This document shows positions 58,149 to 64,000 of a stretch of 64,000 bases of DNA, piece after piece. Position 1 is the first letter of the stretch, and each line of letters begins with the position of its first letter. Source of the stretch: Collimonas rhizosphaerae (lineage in GTDB: Bacteria > Pseudomonadota > Gammaproteobacteria > Burkholderiales > Burkholderiaceae_D). Made by a program: the position numbers and the translations under genes. The DNA is taken from positions 186,001 to 250,000 of the forward strand of contig NZ_JBANDC010000002.1 in assembly GCF_038896935.1 (NCBI RefSeq), written 5' to 3'. The notes beneath the pieces were generated by a model that worked only from the letters and a program-made list of their open reading frames with translations, was not told the origin of the DNA and did no database searches.

Positions 58149-58518
58149 AGCTTGTCTCCTTTAGTTATTTTGATCTTGCGCCTAAACATTGTGATGCACC
58201 TGCATTGACTGCCTGCGCCGTTGCCGGGTAACAGTCAATATAGACCTTTCCTGATGAAATTCCTCACTATCTTACGAACATCATCGATATCAAACAAATG
58301 AATTTTTTCGTATTTTCGATATCGCTTTAGATATTCATACGATGTGGACGAAAATTGTATCGAAGGCTTTCCGCCACCAATCCCAAGAGAATAAATACCG
58401 AAGCCAGTGTAAAAACACTTGGCTAGTCTTACTAATCACTTTTTTATCACAACTGATATCCATTTAGATATCAATGACAGGAAGATGGCCGGCAGCGGCA
58501 GCGGCAAGCAGTACTTAT
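58149..58518. promoter_or_regulatory. Regulatory region upstream of chvE, rich in GATATC
   Basis: A 370-base AT-rich spacer between chvE and a LysR gene on the same strand. GATATC occurs at 58286, 58318, 58455 and 58467, the last two 12 bases apart. It also contains copy 2 of the shared operator. I see no gene in it. It must carry the chvE promoter and the 3' end of the LysR transcript. Confidence 0.65.
58286..58307 (-). promoter_or_regulatory. Shared operator motif, copy 2 (upstream of chvE)
   Basis: GATATC, five variable bases and AATGAATTTTT, matching the 46686-46707 copy at 19 of 22 positions. It lies 138 bases before the chvE GTG, in the same orientation relative to the gene as copy 1 to the porin gene. 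Confidence 0.65.
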
Positions 58519-59409
58519 TCAGGACCAGCTGCGGCAGTAAGCCAGGAACTGCATCAGCCGCAGCGACAGGATCTTGTGCTTGCTGTGGATCAGGTAGAAA
58601 TGCCGGTGCAATCTCGGCAGCGATGTCTTCAGCTCCACCAATCGTCCGCTTTGCAGGAAATCGGCCACCACGGCATGCGACAGGCAGCTGATGCCGAGGC
58701 CGGCGGCGGTTGCGTGCTTGATGGCTTCCGAATTGCCGAATTCATAACTTTGGCGCAAGTAATGCAAATGCGGCAGCAAGGCTTGCTCGACCGCTTCACG
58801 CGTGCCGGAGCCCGGCTCGCGCAATAGCCATTCGGCCTCGCGCAACTGCGCCACGCCTGCTTTCTTGTCGCTGACGGCCAAGGCATGCTGCGGCGAAGCG
58901 ACCACCAGCAATTCATCCACCATCCACGGCTCCACCTGCAGGTCGGCGGCGTGGCTGGGGCCTTCGATCAGGCCGACGTCGACTTCAAAATTGACCACGG
59001 CGGCGACGATGTCGGCGGTATTGGCTATCGTCACCCGCACTTGCAACTCGCCATGCTGCTGGCGGTAAGCCGCGACCAGCGAGGGCAGCAGATAACTGCC
59101 GATGGTGGTGCTGGAGCCGATCTGCAGGCTGCCGCCCTGCGCCATGCCTGGCGTCAGGAACTGCTGTTCTATGGTCTTGGCGGCATCCACCACCTGCCCC
59201 GCCTGCGGCAACAGCAGGCGCCCGTTGTCATTCAGGATCAGGCGTTTGCCGACGCGGTCGAACAGACGGCAGTCCAGCAGGTTTTCCAGCTCGTTCAGGG
59301 CGGCGCTGGCCGCCGACTGCGACAACGCGACCTGTTCGGCGGCGGCAGTGGTGCTGCCGGACTGGGCTATCGCCAGGAAAATCTGCAACTGCCTGATGGT
59401 GAGGCGCAT
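58519..59409 (-). CDS. LysR-type regulator, YeiE/CbbR-like
   Basis: A 296-aa LysR regulator: HTH with LTIRQLQIFLAIAQSGSTTA and ALSQSAASAALNELENLLDC, then an effector domain with GSSTTIGSYLLPSLVAAYRQ, a segment conserved in YeiE, CysB-like and CbbR proteins, and REAEWLLREPGSGTREAVEQ. It diverges from a YeiH-family gene, the same pairing as yeiE-yeiH in enterobacteria, so control of that gene is likely. The effector is unknown. Confidence 0.88.
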   Translation of the reverse strand: MRLTIRQLQIFLAIAQSGSTTAAAEQVALSQSAASAALNELENLLDCRLFDRVGKRLILNDNGRLLLPQAGQVVDAAKTIEQQFLTPGMAQGGSLQIGSSTTIGSYLLPSLVAAYRQQHGELQVRVTIANTADIVAAVVNFEVDVGLIEGPSHAADLQVEPWMVDELLVVASPQHALAVSDKKAGVAQLREAEWLLREPGSGTREAVEQALLPHLHYLRQSYEFGNSEAIKHATAAGLGISCLSHAVVADFLQSGRLVELKTSLPRLHRHFYLIHSKHKILSLRLMQFLAYCRSWS

Positions 59410-59490
59410 CTTGGACCAGCCTTTGTCTGGAACAGCGAGTATCGCTGAGGGGAAATATCAACCAATCTATTATCTACTTATAAAACAGGT

Positions 59491-59510
59491 AGATTATACA
59501 AAATTAATCT
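59491..59510. promoter_or_regulatory. Dyad in the LysR/yeiH intergenic region
   Basis: AGATTA and TAATCT are perfect complements spaced by eight bases, with partial extension by AACAG and GTTT outside. This AT-rich dyad has the size and position of a LysR-type recognition site in a divergent promoter region. Confidence 0.5.
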
Positions 59511-59583
59511 GTTTTTCTTTTAGATATCAAATCGCTATAGTGGTTTCCATGGCGGCACGGCCGCATCTGAATTGGACATCCTG

Positions 59584-60654
59584 GTGAATACCCCTACATT
59601 AACCGCAACCAGCCCGGTCAAAGCGCCGTTGCCCCTGCTGGCCGGACTGGCCATGAGCGCCCTGATTGCAGCAGCAGCGATCGCCGCCGCCAGGATCGAC
59701 TGGCTGCAGGCGCACGGCTTCAGCGCATTGACCCTGGCCATCGTGCTCGGCATGCTGGCCGGTAACCTCGGCTATCAACGGATCGCTCGCTCCTGCGCCG
59801 CCGGCGTCAATTTTTCCAAGCAAAACCTGCTGCGGCTGGGCATCATCCTGTACGGTTTCCGGCTGACGTTCCAGGATATCGGCCACGTCGGGCTGAGCGG
59901 CGTGCTGATCGACGCGATGGTCCTGTGCTCCACCTTCGGCATGGCGCTGCTGCTCGGCACCCGCGTGTTCAAGCTGGATCGCGAGACCGCCATGCTGATC
60001 GGCGCCGGCAGCTCGATCTGCGGCGCGGCCGCCGTGATGGCTACCGAGCCGGTGCTGCGAGCCAGGCCGGCCCAGGTGACAGTGGCCGTGGCGACCGTAG
60101 TGGTGTTCGGTTCGCTGGCGATCTTTCTTTATCCGCTGCTGTACCAGCTGAATCTGCATTGGCAATTCCTGGCCGCTTCGCCGCAAGCCTACGGCATCTA
60201 TACCGGCTCGACCGTGCACGAAGTCGCCCAGGTGGTGGCCGCGGCCCGCGCTATCAGCCCCGATGCGGCCAATACGGCGGTGATCACCAAGATGGTGAGG
60301 GTGATGATGCTGGCGCCGTTCCTGATGCTGCTGTCGGCCTATCTATCCAGGAAAGGCAAGGCAGGCGGCGCCGCAAAAGGCCGCGGCCTGGCGATTCCCT
60401 GGTTTGCCTTCGGCTTTGTGGCGATCGTGGCGTTCAATTCGCTGAGCCTGCTGCCGGCTGCGCTGGTGTCGCATGTCAACGATGCCGACAATGTATTGCT
60501 GGCAATGGCGATGGCAGCGCTCGGCATATCCACCCATTTTTCCTCGCTGCGCACCGCAGGAGTGAAGCCGCTGGTTTTCGCGGCGGTATTGTTCGGCTGG
60601 CTGATCGCTGGCGGCGCCATGATCAACATGCTGGTGTTGCGCTGGCTGGCCTGA
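59584..60654 (+). CDS. YeiH family (UPF0324) membrane protein, putative anion transporter
   Basis: A 356-aa polytopic protein with about ten helices. Characteristic segments are LGMLAGNLGYQRI, LLRLGIILYGFRLTFQDIG, MLIGAGSSICGAAAVMAT, AYGIYTGSTVHEVAQVVAAA and PWFAFGFVAIVAFNSL. The family is conserved but poorly characterised; sulfite or sulfonate export has been proposed for some members. Starts: TTG at 59572 or GTG at 59584, the latter with GGA seven bases upstream; no ATG fits. It ends before a terminator shared with a convergent porin. Confidence 0.85.
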   Translation: MNTPTLTATSPVKAPLPLLAGLAMSALIAAAAIAAARIDWLQAHGFSALTLAIVLGMLAGNLGYQRIARSCAAGVNFSKQNLLRLGIILYGFRLTFQDIGHVGLSGVLIDAMVLCSTFGMALLLGTRVFKLDRETAMLIGAGSSICGAAAVMATEPVLRARPAQVTVAVATVVVFGSLAIFLYPLLYQLNLHWQFLAASPQAYGIYTGSTVHEVAQVVAAARAISPDAANTAVITKMVRVMMLAPFLMLLSAYLSRKGKAGGAAKGRGLAIPWFAFGFVAIVAFNSLSLLPAALVSHVNDADNVLLAMAMAALGISTHFSSLRTAGVKPLVFAAVLFGWLIAGGAMINMLVLRWLA

Positions 60655-60662
60655 TAAAAAAA

Positions 60663-60690
60663 GGCGGGGAAGCGCACTCGCCTCCCCGCC
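60663..60690 (-). terminator. Rho-independent terminator of the second porin gene
   Basis: A stem of GGCGGGGA / TCCCCGCC extended by GCG/CGC around a CACT loop, with seven or more T residues following on the minus strand. It lies between the convergent ends of yeiH and the porin and should stop the porin transcript; the plus side lacks a T-run. Confidence 0.85.
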
Positions 60691-60733
60691 CATGCTGTCA
60701 GCTATTGCTGCTCAGCCGTTCATTTGCCAACGA

Positions 60734-61846
60734 TCAGAACTTGTGGCGCAGGCCCACACGCAATACGTTCTGGCTGCTGTCGTCCGCTGGCGCGCTGCTG
60801 TATGCAGCATTGATCACGCCTGGGTTGTTGACATCGTTGGCGCGCTGGTTGGTGTACAAAGCGTACACGTCAGTGCGTTTCGACAGGAAGTAATCCACGC
60901 CCAGGTTCAGCTGGGTAGTCTTGCCCTTGGTCGGACCGGTAGTCTTGCGGCTGAGGTCGGCGCGGTCATAGATCACGCTGGCCAGCAGGTGCAGGTTGCC
61001 GGTCAGCGAATAATCGACGCCCAGGTCGAAAATGTTGGCCTTGGTCGCGGTAGTGATGTTGACCAGGCCGGTCGCTGCCAGCGCCGAAGCCAGCGGACGC
61101 TTGGTTTGCGACCATGCGCCGTAGATCTTGGCCGGGCCGGCCTGGTAGCTGGCGCCGAGGGTGAAAGTCTTGAGGTCGGTATCGCCAGCCTTGCTTGGCA
61201 GCGCATCGGCAGCCAGTTTGGTCTGGAAGTAACCGAGGCCGACGCCGAACGGGCCGTTCGCATAGTTGCCTGCCAGGCCGAACGATTGGCCTGCCGAGGT
61301 TTGGCCGGCGACTTCGCCGAAACCGTAGAACAGGCTGCCGGTGAAGCCGCTCAGGTTCGCGCTGTCATAGCGGATCGAATTATTGGCGCGGACGCCGCCG
61401 ACGCGGTCCAGGTTATTGAAATGGCCGGCTTTGATGCCGTTGCTGCCGAATGTCTGCACCGACGTATATTTGCTGCCGATGTCGTCCAGGTAATCGGTCT
61501 GGCGGCCGAGGGTGACGGTGCCGAAACTGCCGGACAGGCCGACTACCGCTTTACGGTCAAACAATGTATTGGCGGTTGCGAGCGAGCCGTCGTCCGCATT
61601 GAAACCGTTTTCCAGCTGGAAAACCGCTTTCAGGCCGCCGCCCAGGTCTTCCGTCCCCCGGAAGCCGATGCGGGAAGTCGCCATGTCGCCGGAATCCAGG
61701 CTGATGCGGCTATCGTTTTTTGGACCGACTTTGCTGGTGTAAGTAAGGCCGGCATCGATCACGCCATAGATGGTGACGTTGGTTTGTGCTTGTGCATTGG
61801 CGCCGATCAGGCCGAGGGCGGCCAGTGCAAATACAGTCTTTTTCAT
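60734..61846 (-). CDS. Gram-negative general porin
   Basis: A 370-aa trimeric porin: signal peptide MKKTVFALAALGLIGANAQA, then TNVTIYGVIDAGLTYTS, SRIGFRGTEDLGGGLKAVF, DRKAVVGLSGSFGTVTLGRQ and a closing VLRVGLRHKF with terminal Phe. It is related to the porin at 45505-46578 but clearly distinct in loops. Its own long upstream region and terminator indicate a single-gene transcript. Substrate preference cannot be told. Confidence 0.93.
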   Translation of the reverse strand: MKKTVFALAALGLIGANAQAQTNVTIYGVIDAGLTYTSKVGPKNDSRISLDSGDMATSRIGFRGTEDLGGGLKAVFQLENGFNADDGSLATANTLFDRKAVVGLSGSFGTVTLGRQTDYLDDIGSKYTSVQTFGSNGIKAGHFNNLDRVGGVRANNSIRYDSANLSGFTGSLFYGFGEVAGQTSAGQSFGLAGNYANGPFGVGLGYFQTKLAADALPSKAGDTDLKTFTLGASYQAGPAKIYGAWSQTKRPLASALAATGLVNITTATKANIFDLGVDYSLTGNLHLLASVIYDRADLSRKTTGPTKGKTTQLNLGVDYFLSKRTDVYALYTNQRANDVNNPGVINAAYSSAPADDSSQNVLRVGLRHKF

Positions 61847-62265
61847 TTCTACCCTTTGTAATATGTAAGTTGTCTTATCCCGGTGTCCTGCCTGAATATT
61901 TTGGCAACATGTATTAGCAATGTTACTAATTGTTACAAGCTGAACGGCCTAGATAATACCTATTCATACAAAAATTGCATTGATTTCCGAGGGTTTCTTA
62001 GAAAGAAAAATAAAATTTAGGTGAAGTTGACGATTTATGTTGTTTTTTAGCAGTTGTTTATGACATTTATGACTCAGCATATGCATTATTTGAGTTTACA
62101 CAGGGTCATCGCCGGAATCGTGGCGCAGGATGTGGAATGGCCGGTGATGGCGCTGTTACATATATCCATTTGGAAATAAATTATCCATCCAGCATACGGC
62201 TTGCAGAATAGCGGTAGCCAGGATATTTATTTCTAAGCAACAAACTTCTGGAATTTTCTCTGCAA
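61847..62265. other. Long AT-rich spacer upstream of the second porin
   Basis: About 420 bases with no supported gene. The AT-rich stretch just upstream of 61847, up to about 62100, probably contains the porin promoter and a long leader. The GATATC/AATGAATTTTT motif of the sugar locus is not present. Nothing else was recognised. Confidence 0.55.
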
Positions 62266-62294
62266 AAGAAAAAGGGCCCGAAACTCGGGCCCTT
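62266..62294 (-). terminator. Rho-independent terminator after rpiA
   Basis: A perfect ten-pair stem (62272-62281 with 62285-62294, containing GGGCCCGA / TCGGGCCC) with a three-base loop, followed on the minus strand by a T-rich tract. It lies 24 bases past the rpiA stop. Confidence 0.9.
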
Positions 62295-62317
62295 CTCAAC
62301 ACTGCACGACTGCAAGA

Positions 62318-62998
62318 TCAGAATTTCAGCGTCTTTACGCCATCCGGCGTTCCCAGCAAGCAGACATCCGCTCCCTGCTGCGCAAACAAGCCGACCGTCA
62401 CCACCCCGGTGATCTGGTTGATCTGCCGCTCCAGTTCGATCGGATCGGTGATTTTCAGGTCGACCATGTCGATGATCACGCAGCCATTGTCGGTAATCAG
62501 CGGCTTGCCGTCCTTGAAGCGCAAACGCGGTTCGCCGCCCAGCTTGATCAGCTTGCGCGCCACTACCGCCTGCGCCATCGGGATCACTTCGATCGGCAGC
62601 GGAAACTTGCCAAGCACCTTGACCAGCTTGGAGCCGTCGGCGATGCATATGAATTTCTCGGCCACCGAGGCCACGATCTTTTCACGCGTCAAGGCCGCAC
62701 CGCCGCCTTTGATCATGGCGCCCTGCTCGGTGATTTCGTCGGCGCCGTCGATGTAGACGGGCATGGTCGCGACCTGGTTCAGGTCGTACACCTCGATGTC
62801 GTGCGCCCGCAGCCGCGCCGCGGTCGCTTCCGAGGAAGCCACCGCCCCCTTGATGCGGTGCTTGATCTTGGCCAGTTCATCAATGAAAAAATTGGCGGTC
62901 GAACCGGTGCCGACACCGACAATCTGGCCGTCCACCACGTATTTGATTGCTTCGCGGGCAACAGCTTGCTTGAGTTCGTCCTGGGTCATGGCAGTCAT
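62318..62998 (-). CDS. rpiA: Ribose-5-phosphate isomerase A
   Basis: RpiA interconverts ribose 5-phosphate and ribulose 5-phosphate in the pentose phosphate pathway. Seen: VGVGTGSTANFFIDEL near residue 25, the AVASSEATAARL loop, IDGADEI with catalytic Asp residues, KGGGAALTREKIVASVAEKF and TVGLFAQQGADVCLLGTPDG at the end. ATG 62998 gives 226 aa; ATG 62989 gives MTQDELKQAV, which matches the E. coli start exactly, so either is possible. It stands alone with its own terminator. Confidence 0.96.
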   Translation of the reverse strand: MTAMTQDELKQAVAREAIKYVVDGQIVGVGTGSTANFFIDELAKIKHRIKGAVASSEATAARLRAHDIEVYDLNQVATMPVYIDGADEITEQGAMIKGGGAALTREKIVASVAEKFICIADGSKLVKVLGKFPLPIEVIPMAQAVVARKLIKLGGEPRLRFKDGKPLITDNGCVIIDMVDLKITDPIELERQINQITGVVTVGLFAQQGADVCLLGTPDGVKTLKF

Positions 62999-63083
62999 GG
63001 CTTTGTCTTGAAAAAGAAGTAAAGGCGCTATTTTAACCAAACGCAGCGGCGGATTCGGAAAACAGCACCCTGGTCCGCCGATC

Positions 63084-64000
63084 TCAGTGATTTTCGTCGG
63101 GCTGCTGTTCCATCGTTTCACGCAGCGCGATTTGCAGTTTCGAGTGCAGTTTCACAAACCGCTGCCATAACATCAGCACCAGCGCCGCCGCTGCCACCAG
63201 CACCAGGATCAGCAGGTTGGTCGGCGGCAGGATGCGGCTGCTGAGCGCGGCGATCATCAACATGATACCGATGATGGACACCACCGGGATCACCTCGGCA
63301 ATCACGCGCCTTACCGCATGGCTGTGGGATCCGGCCCATTCGGGCCTGACGCTGATTTCCGCCAGCAGCATGCTCAGCGCATGCAGCTTGCGATAGGTGG
63401 CGATCAGGAAAGGCAATGAAACCAGCAGCGCTCCGCCCCACACTATCGCATTCTGCACCTGCGCGTCCGCCACCCAGGCCGACATGCGGCTGCCGAGCGC
63501 CTCGGCAAAATAGCCGCCGATGATGAAAATCGCCACCACCAGCGCCAGGTTCACCACCACCTGCAGCAGGATGCGGCGGATGATGCGCGACAGTTCAGCG
63601 CGATCGCCCTGCGGCTGCAAGCTGTCCAGCCAGGTTGAATACATGCCGAATACCGACGCCATTTTCCGCGGCATGGCCTGCGCCAGGCGGGTGGACAGCG
63701 GATCGGCCAGCTTGATCAGGTAGGGCGTCAGCAAGGTGGTCACGGCGGAAACCGCGACCACGGTCGGATAGAGGAAATCGCTGGTGACTTTCAGGCTGAC
63801 GCCAAGCGCCGCAATGATGAAAGAAAATTCGCCGATCTGCGACAGGCCCATGCCGACCCGCATCGAAGTGCGGCCGTCATGGCCCGACAGGAAAGTTGCC
63901 AGGCCGCAGCTGACCACCTTGCCCAGCACCACGGCCACCGTGATCACTCCGATCGGCAGCCAGTACTGGGCCAGGATGGAGGGATTGAACAGCAGCCCGA
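63084..64000 (-). CDS. CPA2-type cation:proton antiporter, C-terminal part (runs off the window)
   Basis: About 305 C-terminal residues are visible, entering from the window edge as GLLFNPSILAQYWLPIGVIT. The MGLSQIGEFSFIIAALG segment is typical of the KefB/YbaL-type monovalent cation:proton antiporter-2 family. After the core (ending near PYLIKLADPLSTRL) there is no NAD-binding RCK domain; instead a linker (about 40 residues) and about four more hydrophobic helices end in a charged tail (LRETMEQQPDENH). The N-terminal half lies beyond base 64000. The ion is unknown (K+ or Na+). Confidence 0.85.
   Translation of the reverse strand, partial: GLLFNPSILAQYWLPIGVITVAVVLGKVVSCGLATFLSGHDGRTSMRVGMGLSQIGEFSFIIAALGVSLKVTSDFLYPTVVAVSAVTTLLTPYLIKLADPLSTRLAQAMPRKMASVFGMYSTWLDSLQPQGDRAELSRIIRRILLQVVVNLALVVAIFIIGGYFAEALGSRMSAWVADAQVQNAIVWGGALLVSLPFLIATYRKLHALSMLLAEISVRPEWAGSHSHAVRRVIAEVIPVVSIIGIMLMIAALSSRILPPTNLLILVLVAAAALVLMLWQRFVKLHSKLQIALRETMEQQPDENH

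Noticed and set aside
56829..58208. 459-codon plus-strand frame across the palindrome and chvE
   Set aside because: It runs through the palindrome and antisense to chvE without any plausible protein features.

Overview
This window looks like a chromosomal segment of a betaproteobacterium of the Burkholderiales, most likely Oxalobacteraceae close to Collimonas, Herbaspirillum or Janthinobacterium. The evidence is gene order (rpsB-tsf-pyrH-frr-uppS-cdsA-dxr-rseP-bamA-ompH-lpxD-fabZ-lpxA-lpxB-rnhB), general porins of the Burkholderiales type, a cphA'/cphA pair and high-GC codon use. The genus is an inference from remembered protein style, not from a search. I found no tRNA, rRNA, CRISPR array, prophage or insertion sequence.

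Region 1 (1-17.3 kb, mostly minus strand) is housekeeping. The 5' end of ppsA diverges from ppsR, its regulatory kinase. A long minus-strand run follows from rpsB down to an rRNA methyltransferase gene, covering translation (rpsB, tsf, frr), UMP kinase, undecaprenyl-PP synthesis, phospholipid (cdsA), isoprenoid (dxr), envelope stress protease (rseP), outer-membrane assembly (bamA, ompH) and lipid A (lpxD, fabZ, lpxA, lpxB). Region 2 (17.6-21.8 kb, plus) holds map, glnD and an RluF-like pseudouridine synthase.

Region 3 (21.8-29.7 kb) is a cyanophycin module. cphA' (lacking the last Mur-ligase domain) and full-length cphA are on the plus strand with a terminator-like hairpin between them. Diverging from them are an ABC exporter with an N-terminal CxxC pair and a DUF1854 gene. 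Region 4 (29.7-41.5 kb, minus) is a potassium module. A 34-codon membrane ORF precedes kdpF-A-B-C, a TorF-like porin lies between kdpC and kdpD, then come kdpD-kdpE, a cupin, a SnoaL-like protein and an MFS exporter. A helically phased repeat array resembling the E. coli KdpE operator lies upstream.

Region 5 (41.7-44.5 kb) has a FUSC/YccS-type membrane protein and an orphan fimbrillin-like protein. Region 6 (44.5-58.5 kb) is an oxidative sugar locus of the L-arabinose/D-xylose to 2-oxoglutarate type: lactonase, porin, GbpR-like LysR regulator, TsdA-like dihaem cytochrome, XylB-like dehydrogenase, 2-oxoglutarate semialdehyde dehydrogenase, GguC/AraD1-type protein, arabonate dehydratase family enzyme and a ChvE-GguAB importer. 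A 22-bp motif matching at 19 positions lies upstream of both the porin and chvE, tying the two halves into one candidate regulon. A 156-bp near-palindrome separates chvE from gguA.

Region 7 (58.5-64 kb) carries a LysR/YeiH divergent pair, a second porin, rpiA and the C-terminal part of a CPA2 cation:proton antiporter that runs off the window.
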